Positions 1-10,507 of a DNA stretch of 21,036 bases are shown here, in pieces. A program made the position numbers and the translations under genes. The DNA is from Larix sibirica (lineage: Eukaryota > Streptophyta > Pinopsida > Pinales > Pinaceae): NCBI GenBank assembly GCA_004151065.3, contig NWUY0300030572.1:14336-35371 (forward strand). Reading direction: 5' to 3'. The notes below the pieces were generated by a model. That model ran no database searches. It was not told the DNA's origin and saw only the letters and a program-made list of their open reading frames with translations. Every line of letters starts with the position of its first letter. Position 1 is the stretch's first letter.

Positions 1-1029
1 ATTTTGGGGGCTACGGCAAGGGAGGATCCGCTTGTTTCTACTTTCATAGACTTATTTGAGGACGTCGACTTGATGGAAACCAAGCGAACTCTAATTAAGC
101 CCACGTGGAGAAACAAGCGCACATGACTTCAAGGTATTTCTAAACGTTTGGATCATTTCTTTATTAATGAATCCTTTGCTTGTGATTTGGATCAGTTATA
201 TAGATCTTAGGTGTGACTGTATTTATTTTCAGATCATTTCCATGTATATCTAGAAATAGGTGTCAAGGAACATAAACTTGGGTCTTAGTTCAAATATATT
301 TCTAGTTGGTTTGCAAACCCTAAATTCCAAACCCTCATAAATCAAAATTGGAGGCATATCCCAGATTTTGGAGGGACCGGTGTATGCTATTTCTTACTAG
401 AAAATTCAATAAGACTCAAAGAGGAGGTGGTCAAGTGGAATCAGTATTAGCGAAGGGGTAGGGAAGCAAAGTTGGTGGGGATAGAGAGGAAATTTGAGGC
501 TCTGTATGCTAACTCTCCACTCATATTCAATTCAAAAGCCTCGTGTCAGGAGGTAATGGAGGGTGAAAAGGAAAAATAGAAAATCCTAGAGGATATTGAA
601 ATTGAATGGAGACTGAAGAGTCGTGCCCTGTGGTTATCAGCGGGAGATCAAAATACTAAATATTTCCAAAAATTTGCGGCACATAGAAGGAATTACAGTA
701 CCATTTGGGAGGTGCAGAGTCCAAGAGGTCAAGCTGTTAGAGTTTTCACAAATTTTGCAAATCAATCGGAGAATCACTTCAAGTTTCTTTACTCTAACCC
801 CAGTTTTCAAGATATGGGGGGCCTTCTCCAAGTGGTGAGCAAGTTTCCATTAATGGTCGAGCTAGTGGATAATGTGGAGATATTTCAGGAGGTGATGAAG
901 TCTGAATTGTTAATAGTTATGAAATCTTTCCCGAGAGACAAGAGTTAAGGGCCAGATGGTTGGCCTCCGAAGTTCTTTATAGATTTTTTTAACCTGGTGG
1001 GGAACGATTTGTTGAAAGTGGTGGAATTT

Positions 1030-1700
1030 GTTAGAAGAAATGGGTCAATACCAGGTCCTATAAAGTCCACATTTTTATCCCTAATTCCTAAGAAAGATAT
1101 GTCGGTGGCCTTCATAGACTTTAGGCCTATTTCGTTGTGCAACGGGGTGTACAATATTATCTCCAAATTCATTGCTATGCAGATCAAACCTCATCTCTCC
1201 ATATATATCCAAGGAACAATTTGGCTTTTTAAAAGGTAGACTAATCCATGAAGTGGTTGGGTCTGCTCAAGCAGGCCTGCATACTATTAAAACCAACAAG
1301 TTGAAGGTAGTAGTTATAGAACTAGATTTATCAAAGGCTTATGACAAATCCTCATGGTTGTTTATTCGTCTAGTGCTCCTTCAGACTGGCTTCAATTTGG
1401 ATATGACCAATTGATCATGAGATGTTTGATGTCCCCTTCCTTTGCAGTATTGATTAATGGATCAGGATCAACTTTCTTCAAATCCTCTCGAGTGCTAAGA
1501 CAAGGCTGCCCCCTTTCCCTATATTTGTTCTTGTTAGTGATTAAATGATTGAGTCGCTTCTTGCAGCATGAGAGAGACATGCATAGTATCTCTGGATTCT
1601 CCTTTAATGGTAGGCAAAACGTTGCCCACTTGATGTTCATTGATGATATTTTTCTATTTTGTGCTCAAGTTCTAGGGGAACGTGGGAGATTGGAAGAGAT
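1030..1700 (+). other. Reverse transcriptase domain of copy A with catalytic aspartates kept
   Basis: The N-terminal RT signature reads LIPKKDM then DFRPISLCN at about 1078-1143. Motif A reads ELDLSKAYDKSSW, with the catalytic aspartate at 1325-1327. Motif B reads RQGCPLS at 1498-1518. Motif C reads FIDD, with both aspartates at 1642-1647, in place of the usual YADD or FADD. Motif A lies in one frame and motifs B and C in another, with stops between B and C, so the protein is broken although its key residues survive. These motifs are the standard RT set of the L1 clade. Confidence 0.88.
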
Positions 1701-3229
1701 TTCCTGAACCTTTTATGTAGTGCTACTGGCATGGAGATGAATGCAGATAAATATGCTCTTTACATTCTGGATAGTCAGAGGGGGGAAGAGGCTTCTGGAG
1801 AGGCTACTTTCCGTTCGAAATTACATTAATGGAGGAGGGAATTCCATACATCATATTTATGTTGAATCCTAATAAATACAATAGAAGGGATTGGAAGTGG
1901 TCGATAGTCAAAATCCTCGATCACCCTGTGGTGCAAAAAATGTATATCTAGAGGAGGAAGACCTGTCTTAATTAAATTTGTGCTCGAGGCTATTCCAGTG
2001 TAATGGCATCTGATGGAAGCCATCCTTATTTCGACCTCGAATGGTATTAGAAAGTTATGTTTCAATTTTCTCTAAAGGAAAAGTGAGGAGTATATGGGAT
2101 TTCACCTAGCGAGTTGAAAAGCTTTGGTAATTCCCTCCAACCTTGGAGGATGGGGGATGGAGAACATTTTTCTCTTCAATAAATTTCCTGTTGCCAGGTC
2201 TCTGTGGTCATTCTTATCCAAAGACAATTTATGGAAGGATATCTTGATAGCCAAATATATTGCCCTAGATATAATTATAGACTGGGCCAAAAGGAGTGTT
2301 AAGAAGAGTCCAATGGCCTCAAATCATTGGAAATCTCTCACAAACTCTTTTGAGGTTTTAACTCCTTATTTGGAAAGGAAAGTTGGAAATGGTAGGCCAT
2401 TTTTGGTCGGGAGTGATTCAATAATGGGTTGTCTAGAGGGAGAATAGTTGCCGATGGAGATTATAAGACACCTGCAAGACATAGGGCGAGCCTCTTTGGA
2501 TAGGGTCGCAAAGGTGGAAGGATCTTCAGTGTGGAGACAAAGATGGATATCTGCGGGCGAATTGGGAATTTTAGAGGTATGGAAGGGCCATTGGGACTCC
2601 TTCTATAGTAGACTCACTCAGTCTCATATCCACATATCAGAGGAAGAGGACAAGCTTAAGTGGATTTTTAACCCTGAAGGAGGAGTATATTCATCAAAGA
2701 TGGGATACATATATGTTTTACTCGTAGAAGGGAGGAGGCCACAATGGTGGTGGAAATAATTATGGAAACTTAAAGCCCCTCTAAAATCAATCCTTTTGTT
2801 TTGGCTCATATTGAAGAACAGGGTGCTCACTTGGGACATGATGTAGAGATTCAACTTTCAAGGTCCGAGTATCTATCCTTTATGCAAAGAAAGGGAGGAA
2901 TCAATGACACACTTATTTGTGGAATGCATTTCACCAAAGAAGTTTGGATGGAAATTGGAAGGCAGATGAAGTGTTCGGATCTTAGGTGAGGGGAACAATG
3001 GAAGATTGCTTTAAGAGATTCTATGAGGAGATTTCACTTAGGTAGTACTAATCACTTCCTTTGATAGTTACCTAGGATCTATGGATCAATAGCAACAGTA
3101 TTATATTTGAGGGTTAGTCTCACCAAGCGCTTTGGGTAGCTTCACAAGCATTGGCATTATCCCAACTATACAAGTCGACATCAATTCCAAGAGCAGGGAG
3201 AGTGATTGAGGCTCTGGAAGTGGACAAAA

Positions 3230-3650
3230 GAAGGCCTTCGGCCTTCTTCGATGGAGCCATTCACGAGAGTAATAAAAAAAGCAGGTTTTGTTTTGTCCTA
3301 CATCTATCGAAGAGACATCAATTATAGGGGCGGGGCATTTGGGGCCGGGTACAAATAATATGGTTGAATTCAAAGGGTTGTTCTTTCTTCCATGACAAGC
3401 AATCAAATGCAATCTTCAGGAGCTGCAGGTTTTTGGGGATTCGAGGTTGGTTATCAATTGTATGACAGGCTTGGTAGAGGTCGATAATATTCTTATTGGG
3501 TCGTTAGTGGTACAATTGAAGCAGGTTCGTAGGCTCATCCCCGAAGTACTATACCAACACATCTTCCGGGAGCTCAATTTAGTGGCAGATGAGTTATCAA
3601 AACAGAGTCTAGACTTGCATACTGGCTATCTTCGTATGGAAGAATTCCAA
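3230..3650 (+). other. RNase H domain of LINE copy A
   Basis: The domain starts with AFFDGA (first acidic residue at 3250-3252). It continues with VFGDSRLVINCMTG (second acidic residue at 3438-3440) and ends with HIFRELNLVADELSKQSL (last aspartate at 3588-3590). This pattern, FDGA then GDS then H-x2-RE-x-N-x3-AD, is typical of the RNase H found at the C terminus of ORF2 in many plant L1 elements. There it is thought to remove RNA from the RNA-DNA hybrid during target-primed reverse transcription. A frame change separates the first motif from the others, so it is a relic. The stop after the domain is at about 3708. Confidence 0.82.
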
Positions 3651-3734
3651 GGAGGTACATCAGTGAGCCTTCTGGACATCTCTTTAGAAAATTTCTATGG
3701 CCCACTATAGTGGAAGATCTATGCTCCCTAATGT

Positions 3735-3735
3735 N
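3735..3735. other. Single ambiguous base (N) at the end of LINE copy A
   Basis: This is the only non-ACGT base I see in the window. It lies immediately after the last base that aligns between copy A (3734) and copy B (10028). Copy B continues into its 3' UTR, while copy A changes to unrelated AT-rich sequence. It may mark an assembly join. Confidence 0.95.
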
Positions 3736-3895
3736 ATTTACTATATTAATCTATATTTATTTTTATAAAATTATTTTATTTTACATATATCAAAATATGA
3801 GAGCAATAATGTAACCCTCCAGTATATTCACTTTTATAACTTTATTGTAATAAGCTATTATTTTATAGCTAGATTATATATTCAAAAAAGTTTTT
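3736..3895. other. AT-rich spacer between the two LINE copies
   Basis: A very AT-rich stretch with short A and T runs and no coding signal. It separates the end of copy A from the probable leader of copy B. I saw no terminal repeat and no target duplication matching the 3' end of copy B. Confidence 0.6.
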
Positions 3896-4595
3896 TGTTT
3901 GGGATTTGGAAGAATTGGGAGATGAGTTTTGGCTAGGGTTTGAAAGCTAGGTTTTGCACTTTCAAGATCAATTCTCGGCTTAAGCTATAGAAGAATGGTA
4001 CGGCCAGCTCGTGGAATAATCGGAGGATTCATAGTATGACTCTGAAATCATATGTATGGATGATTAGATAAAATCCAAGGTGGCTCATACTATATGCGCT
4101 AGCGGTTCATGGGTCCTTCGGGCGGAGTGTGATGCCGAAAGTAATTAGGGAGCAAAGCAGGTGTCATGCAACCAAAATTTTCTATTAGAGGATAGTTATT
4201 TCACAATTTTTTTTGGCTCATTTGAAGTGCCAATGGTGATCTCAGCAGCACATCGTTTAGGGTCGCCTTCGAATCAGTACGGGAGGGGGAATGGTACTAA
4301 AGACTCCACCTTCCGGTATTATTGGATATTGAGGATGTCTCAAGCTAGCTCTTATGCACCTTCCTATCAGCCTGTATCGGGATTAGAGGGATTGGGATCG
4401 AAATGCATCTGTACGCCAATGCATGCGATCCATAAATCACCCCTCTAGGTTATGATGACTCTCATCAATCAATTTTTTTATCCATGCATGTAAATAAGGA
4501 GGCCTAGACGAAGGATATATTCCATGATACCCTTCTTAGTTTAACTACGATGATCCTTGGGGCGGAAGATTTATTAGAATAATCCTAGGATTTGA
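3896..4595 (+). other. Probable 5' leader of LINE copy B
   Basis: About 700 bases, richer in G and C than the spacer before it, with no recognisable protein domain. An open frame of 95 codons at 4161-4448 has no motif I recognise and is probably chance. By position it should be the 5' UTR and internal promoter region of copy B. Copy A cannot be compared here because its 5' part lies outside the window. Confidence 0.45.
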
Positions 4596-5640
4596 ATAAT
4601 TAGCAATTGGGGTCTCTCTAAAGGAAGGGGTTTCTCCTGCAAACTCAGTAAGAAGAAAAAGAAGATCATTCTCTCATCCAAGAGAGCTGGAAACGAATTC
4701 TTGGTGGGGAATGATATCATGATTATGGATATCCTGTGATACATGAGCAAGATACTCATAGACGAAGACGTAAATGAATGGTTGAAAACTGCATGGAGCC
4801 TGGTGTTAAATCCTAGCATACCTAAAATTTTGTGGTTAGCCAGGGGATGGATCGGTTTTGACTTCAAGAACGAGTCAAATGCATAAAGTATCTTGCATAG
4901 ATTCCAACTTTATGGGAAATCAGTGGTTGCTCTTAAACTATGGAATCCACTTTTCGACCCCAGGAAGGACTTGATGGAATCCTTTTATATCTCGGTCAAG
5001 TTTCCCTATTTTCCATTGGATTTTTGGTTGGTAGAAGGATTCAAGGACATAGGGGACTTGATTGGGAAATTCGTAGCTATTGATGCAAACTTATTCAACT
5101 CGAAACGATAGTCTATGGGAATTTTTTTTGTGGAGGTTGATGCTTGGAAGGGATTATTTGAGTTGGTTGATCTAGTGGCTAGTGAATTTATATTCAACAA
5201 CTGAAATATTTGAACATACCCTTCATGTGTGCACATTTCCACCTCTATAGGAATGTGGTGGTGAACTATTCATTAGAATTCAAAATAAAGGCTTGGAAAA
5301 TAAAGGACCCTCCATATGAGGAAGAAAGTATTACTCAATACTTGAATGACACATGCCCAAAACAAATAGGATGGGAAAAGGTGGAAGATATAGATATGCA
5401 AGAGGGGTACATGATTTGAGATGTGATCTTGCCGATGAATGTTCCAGTATTTGAGGTGAAGGATTCCTCTCTAAATGAGTTAGTGGAGGACCTCGATATG
5501 TCAAATATTTAGATGGGGAATCTAGTGGAGAACTGGAAAGGATGTGAGTCCAAGATGGAAATGAGATGGAAGATCAAGATGTAGGATTCACTCAAGCAGG
5601 AAAGGCATCAAAATCGAAAAAAAAAGATGATGTGATTTTA
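4596..5640 (+). pseudogene. LINE ORF1 relic: DUF4283-like domain and eroded zinc knuckle (copy B)
   Basis: ORF1 of plant L1 elements encodes a nucleic-acid-binding protein with a DUF4283 domain followed by a CCHC zinc knuckle. One frame from 4596 to about 5200 carries the DUF4283 landmarks. There is a lysine-rich N part, ARGWIGFDFKNES near 4840, LKLWNPLFDP near 4935, FPYFPLDFWLVEGF near 5000, DIGDLIGKFVAID near 5050, and FFVEVD near 5125. It has stops at 4737, 4884 and 5109. After a frame change near 5200 the knuckle region starts with NIPFMCAHFHLY, but three of the four zinc ligands are gone. Then follows an acidic and a lysine-rich tail. No convincing start codon is visible, and the end is approximate because the tail fades into stops. 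The assignment rests on motif order, not on a database search. Confidence 0.75.
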
Positions 5641-6004
5641 AGGGAAGAGCAGGTCAGGGAAGTATGTCATCTAGATCCAATGTAGAAGGAGGATCCAGTA
5701 ATTAGGATGGAAAGTGCTTCTCCATGGAAATAGCAGTTGAAAATTTCACTATTGTCAGAAAGGGGAAGTTTTTTATTAGGGAGTAGTTCTTGAGGCCCAT
5801 ATTTGCTTTGCTCAAACATGAAAGGTTTCCTGCAGGTGGGTGGGTTAGGAATGGAGGAAACCATTTGCACTGTGCTAGGGAATGCATGGAAATAATTACA
5901 CTTGCACCATGATAAGGAAAAATTGAGACGATAAATATCCCAAGGTCGTCAATTAAGCATCACTAGATTCCTTAGAGTAGGAAACACCCCTGGAGTGTTC
6001 CTAA

Positions 6005-6700
6005 ATGAATTTGTGCTCAATTAATGTTCAAGGTTTAGGAGGGAAGGCCAAAATTAGATCCCTCAAGCATTTGGTGGACTTGAAAATGCCAAACATTTTG
6101 TTATTGCAGGAAATGATGATGGAAGGGAAGGTAGTGATTGGTAAATTGAAGAATATTTTTCCTCATGTGTATTTTTTGGCATTGGATGTTGGTAGCAAGT
6201 TGGGTGGTTTAGTGAAAGGCTACTCTATATCTCAGTTTTGAAAACTCTTATGTGGTTAGATTGGTTTTGGGGATCGAAGTGTTCAGGAAAGAACTAAAGA
6301 GAAGGTTTTTGGTACTAAACATCTATGGGTCATATGAGAACAAGTTGGAATTTTGGACGTCATTATTAGCTAAATAGTGATTTAGAGTGGACAACCTTAT
6401 TGTAGGTGTCGATCTAAACCTTACCTTGTCGACAGATGAAACTTGGGGGGGCTAATGCAAGGGAGGACCCAATTGTATCCACTTTCAGAGAGTTATTTGA
6501 GAACGTAGACTGGATGGACATCAATCCATATCCAATTAATCCCACATGGAGAAACAAGAAAACATGACTTCAAGGTATTTATAAACATTTGGATCGATTC
6601 TTTATCAAAGAAACCTTTTCTTGTGATTTGGAGTTATTTAGATCCTAGGTGGGGCCGTGTTTATTTTTAGACCATTTCCATGTATACCTAGAAATAAGTG
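6005..6700 (+). other. APE-type endonuclease domain of LINE copy B
   Basis: This domain nicks target DNA to prime reverse transcription. Visible landmarks are the metal-binding Asn in SINVQGLG, the catalytic Glu in LLLQEM (codon 6110-6112), VDLNLTLS for the family's GDFN motif (Asp at 6411-6413, Asn at 6417-6419), and the PTWRNK motif near 6540. The terminal Ser-Asp-His is read here as Leu-Asp-His near 6669, where copy A keeps Ser-Asp-His. A stop at 6239 and several frame changes break it. Confidence 0.8.
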
Positions 6701-8999
6701 TCAAGGAACACAAACTTGGGTCCCCTTTCAAATATAAATCTAGTTGGTTTGCAGACCTTGAATTCCAAATCCTCATAAATCGGAATTGGAGGCATATTCT
6801 AGATTCTGGAGGGGCCAATGTATGTTATTTATTACTGAAAAATTTAAGAAGAGTAAAAGAGGAGTTGGTCAAGTGGAATCAAGATCAATGAAGGGATAGG
6901 GAAGAAAATATATTGGGGATAGAGAGGAAACTTGAGGATCTATATGCTGATTGTCTACTCCTATTCGATTCAGAACCCTCGTGTTAGGAGGTGATGGAGG
7001 GTGAAAACGAAAAACATAAAATCCTAGGATATTGAAATTGAATGGAGACTTAAGAGTCACGCCCTATGGCTATCAGTGGGAGATCAAAATACTAAATATT
7101 TCCATAAATTTGTGGCACGTAGAAGGAATTACAATACCATTTGGGAGGTGCAGAGGCCGAATGGTCGGGAAGTTAGAGCTTTCAAAAATTTGGCAGAACA
7201 AGCAGTTGATCACTTCAATTTTCTCTACTTTGGTCCACGTTTTCAATAAATGTGTAGCCTTCTCTAGGTGATGAGTAAGTTTCCATTATTGATCGATCCA
7301 CTGGATAATGTGTATTTATTTTAGGAGGTGTCAAAGTTCAACTTGCTAGTTGTTATGAAATATTTCCAAAGAGACAAGAATCCCGAGCTAGATGGCTCAC
7401 CACCAGAGTTCTTTGTATATTTTTTTTGACCTAGTGGGGGATGATCTATTGAAAGTAGTGGATTTTTTTTAGAATAAATGGGTCACTTCCAGGGCCAATA
7501 AAGTACACTTTTTATCCTTGATCCCTAAGAAAGATAGGCCAGCAGGCATCCTTCACAGATTTTAGGCCTATTTCGTTGTGCAACGAGGGGTACACACGAT
7601 CATTTCCAAAATCATTGCTATGAAAATAAAACCTCATCTCTATAGCTATATATCCGCATAGCAATTTGGTTCTACTCAAGAAGGTATGCATAGTAATAAA
7701 ACCAACAATTTGAAGTTAACATCTATAAAACTAGAATTATCAAAGGCTTATGACAAAACCTCATGGTTGTTTATTTTTCAAGTACTCCTTTATATTGAAT
7801 TCGCTTTAGATATTACTAATTGGATCATGGGATGTGTGATTTCCCATTCCTTTGTAGTATTGATTAATTGATCAAGCTCAAATTTCTTCGGATCTATGGA
7901 GTCTCTTTTAATGGTAGGCAAAACCTTACCCACTTGATGTTCATTGACAATATTTTCCTGTTTTGTGCTCAAGTTCTACGGGAATGTGAGAGATTGGAAG
8001 ATATCTTGAACCTCTTATGTAGTGCTACCAGCATGGAGATCAATGCAAATAAATATGATTTTTCCATTCTGCATAGTCAGAGGTAGGAAGAAGGTTTCTG
8101 GGGAGGGCTACTTTCCATTTGAAATTACATCAATGGAGGATGGAATTCCATACCTTGGATTTATGTTGAATCCCAATAGATACGGTAGTGGTTGATATCC
8201 AAAGTGGAATCTTAGATCACCCTATGGTGCAACAAATGGATATCTAGAGGAGGAAGGATGGTAATTATTAAATCTATGATTGAGGCTATTTTAGTGTAGT
8301 GGCATCTAATGGAATCCATCCTTATTTCGACCTTGAATGATATTAGAATTTTATGTTTCAATTTTATTTGGAGGAACAAAGGAGTATTTGGGCCTTCACC
8401 CGGTGATTTGGAAAACTGTGGCAATTCCCACCAACCTTAGATGTTGGGGGATGAAGAATATTTTTCTTTTCAATAAAGTTCTTACTTCCAGGTGTCTCTC
8501 TGGTCATTCTTGACCAAAGACAGTTTCTAGGAGGATATCTTGATAGCCAATTATATTTCCCTGGATACAATTACAGATTGGGTCAAGAGGAGTGTTAATA
8601 AAATATCAATGGCCTCAAATCACTGAAAATATATCACAAATTCTTTCGAGTTTCTAGCTCCTTATTTGGTATGGAAGGTTGGAAATGGTAGGCTAGTATG
8701 GTTGGGAGTGATTCAATAATGGGATGTATGGAGGGAGAACAACTCTCGATGGAGATTATAAGACACCTATAAGACATTGGGTAGGCCTCTTTGGATCGGG
8801 TTGTAAAGGTGGATGGATCTTCAATGTGGAGACAAAGATGGATGACTACGGGAAAATTGGTCATTACAGAGGTATGGAATGGCCATTGGAACTCATTCTA
8901 TGGTATAATTACTCAAGATCATATCCACACACCAAGGTAAGAGGAAAATATTAAGTCGGTTTTTAAACCTGAAGGTGGAGTATATTCAGTAAAGATGGG

Positions 9000-9245
9000 A
9001 TAGAGATCTGCTTTATCGATAGAAGGGAGGAGGCCACAATGGTGGTGGAAAAAATTATGGAAACTTAGAGCTCCTCTAAAGTCATTCCTTTTGTTTTGGA
9101 TCATTTTGAATAACATGGTGCTCACTTGGGACATGATGCAGAGATTCAACTCTCAAGGTCCAAGTATCTGTCTTTTATGCAAAGAAATGGAGGAATCGAT
9201 GACACACTTATTTGTGGAGTGCATTTTCACCAGAGAATTTTGGAT
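9000..9245 (+). other. zf-RVT zinc-binding region of LINE copy B, ligands intact
   Basis: After the WWWKKLWKLRAP segment near 9040 the reading goes through VLTWDMMQRF, then CLLC (9169-9180), THLF with its His at 9205-9207, and VEC with its Cys at 9220-9222, followed by EFW. The spacing matches the reverse transcriptase zinc-binding domain that follows RT in plant LINEs. Copy A has lost the first cysteine at the same site. Confidence 0.82.
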
Positions 9246-10028
9246 GGAATTTGTAAGGTAGATGAATTGTTTGGATCTATGGGTGAGGGGAACAATGGAA
9301 TATTGATGTAATAGATTCTATGAGGAGACATTACTTATGAAGTTCAAATCACTTCCTCTAATAATTTCCTAGGGACTATAGATCACAAGAAATGATATTA
9401 TCTTCGAGGGGCAGTCTCACCAAGTGATCTAGGATGGTTCACAGGAATTCTCACTGTCCAAACTGTACAAGGTGACTTAAATTCCTAGAGCAGGGAGATT
9501 GATTGAGGCATTGGAAGTGGACAAAAGAAGGCCTTGGGCGTTCTTCAATGGAACCATTCAATAGAGTAATAAAAAATAGTTTTGGTTTTGTTCTACATCC
9601 ATCGAAGAGACATTGATTCTAGGGGTGGGGCTGTTTGGGGCCAGGTACAAATAATATGGCTAAATTTAAAGGATTTGTCTTCCTTCTTTCTCAAGCGATC
9701 AAATGCAAACTTCAGGTGTTGTAGGTTTTGGGGGATTTTAGGCAGTTATAAATTGTATGAAAAGCTTGGAGGAGGTCGATAATATTCTTATTGGGTCATT
9801 AGTGATTCAATTGAAGAAAGTTGGAAGGCTCATTCTTGGAGTAATATACTAAAACATGTTCTAGGAGCTCAATTAGTGGCAGATGAGTTATCAAAACAGA
9901 CTCTGGACATGCATACTAGTTATATTCGTTTGGAATAATTCCAAGGAATTACATGGGTGAGCCTTCTCGAGATCTCTTTAGAAAACTTATATGATCCACC
10001 ATAGTGGAAGATCTATGCTCCCTAATGT

Positions 10029-10218
10029 AGTCAAAGGCCCCTTTTATGTTTCCTACTTTCATAAAACTTTACTAAATCATTCTTGTAGATTAGGCTTTTT
10101 GTCATTGTATAAGCATCCTAGGGATGGACAGAACTCTTTGTTGATTTCACTTTATGGTGATGGAGATTGTATTTTTGACTAATGAATAGAAATATGTTTT
10201 TTTTCCAAAAAAAAATAT
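10029..10218 (+). other. 3' UTR and A tail of LINE copy B
   Basis: About 180 bases follow the point where homology with copy A stops. They end in a T run, two C and nine A (10207-10215). The A run is where target-primed reverse transcription of an L1 element would start, so this marks the 3' end of the element. Confidence 0.65.
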
Positions 10219-10393
10219 TACATTACATTGAGTGACAACATCTCCCCCACACCAGGGTGTAGAGCACCTTGCTACTCTCGATGCAATCAATAAATTTGTT
10301 ATTTCTCTATTGTTTGATTGGAAAAAAAACTAACATAACAATATTTATGTGGATTTTGTAAAAAATTTCCAAATTAAATAAAATATATATTAG

Positions 10394-10408
10394 TAATAAT
10401 AATAATAA
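10394..10408. repeat. TAA microsatellite (5 units)
   Basis: Five perfect TAA units just upstream of the 44-bp tandem duplication. Confidence 0.85.
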
Positions 10409-10419
10409 AGTGCCATGTG

Positions 10420-10507
10420 GATGCTTGCATTAAATATAAAAGGTATTATGATGTACCATAGACGACACTTACATTAGATAGAAAATGTACTTCGATGTAC
10501 CACAAAC
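10420..10507. repeat. 44-bp imperfect tandem duplication
   Basis: Two directly adjacent units, 10420-10463 and 10464-10507, align without gaps at 33 of 44 positions by hand count. Both contain the shared core GATGTACCA near the end. The divergence points to an old duplication. Confidence 0.75.

Larger units (their letters stand above)
1..3709 (+). pseudogene. LINE ORF2 relic: endonuclease end, RT, zf-RVT, RNase H (copy A)
   Basis: ORF2 of plant L1 elements encodes an APE-type endonuclease, a reverse transcriptase and, in some lineages, an RNase H. Read across frames, the domains are in the usual order. The endonuclease end has the terminal Ser-Asp-His at 229-237. RT runs from about 1030 to 1700. 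A thumb and linker region has the GGWG motif near 2145. The zf-RVT region lies at about 2640-2960, and RNase H at about 3230-3650. The zf-RVT zinc site has lost its first cysteine (TGT to TAT, 2874-2876), while the other cysteine, HLF and EC remain. At least five frame changes and several in-frame stops make it non-functional. No promoter or start codon is in view because the 5' part lies outside the window. Confidence 0.88.
1..3734 (+). mobile_element. LINE copy A (L1-type, RNase H-bearing), truncated relic
   Basis: This is a non-LTR retrotransposon relic. It aligns along its whole length, in the same orientation, with 6441-10028 of this window. In the last 74 bases I count 9 mismatches between the copies. 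The left end is cut by the window inside the endonuclease domain. The right end stops at 3734, next to an ambiguous base, and lacks the roughly 190-base 3' UTR and A run that copy B has. Loss of the 3' end is odd for a LINE, because target-primed reverse transcription starts there and usually leaves 5' truncations. ORF2 is interrupted by many stops and frame changes, so the copy cannot move itself. Confidence 0.88.
6005..9957 (+). pseudogene. LINE ORF2 relic: endonuclease, RT, zf-RVT, RNase H (copy B)
   Basis: The ATG at 6005 opens 78 codons starting MNLCSINVQGLGG, the classic N terminus of an L1 endonuclease. The order after that is endonuclease to about 6700, RT at about 7430-8060, linker to about 8900, zf-RVT at about 9000-9245, and RNase H at about 9530-9920. 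Compared with copy A it carries a deletion of about 105 bases that removes RT motif B, at about 7889. RT motif A has Glu for Asp (7734-7736). RT motif C is FIDN, not FIDD (7946-7951). The first RNase H residue is Asn (9547-9549). The zf-RVT zinc ligands are intact. Frames change many times along the gene. Confidence 0.87.
3896..10218 (+). mobile_element. LINE copy B (L1-type), near full length, defective
   Basis: This is a non-LTR retrotransposon with a leader, ORF1 (about 4596-5640), ORF2 (6005 to about 9957), a 3' UTR from 10029 and a terminal A run at 10207-10215. It belongs to the same family as copy A and has the same orientation. The 5' boundary is a guess from the change from AT-rich to mixed composition near 3896. 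I found no convincing target-site duplication, so the exact ends are uncertain. All reading frames are broken. RT has lost motif B and two catalytic residues, so the copy is inactive. Confidence 0.85.

Noticed and set aside
2801-2989. 62-codon open frame in LINE copy A
   Set aside because: It is a shadow frame of the zf-RVT region; the real reading is in a neighbouring frame and shows the zinc motif.
4161-4448. 95-codon open frame in the leader of LINE copy B
   Set aside because: No similarity to ORF1 domains; it ends before the DUF4283-like part and lies in another frame.
3736-10240. Target-site duplication around LINE copy B
   Set aside because: I compared the bases after the A run (10216 on) with the sequence before 3900 and found no match beyond short AT-rich words.
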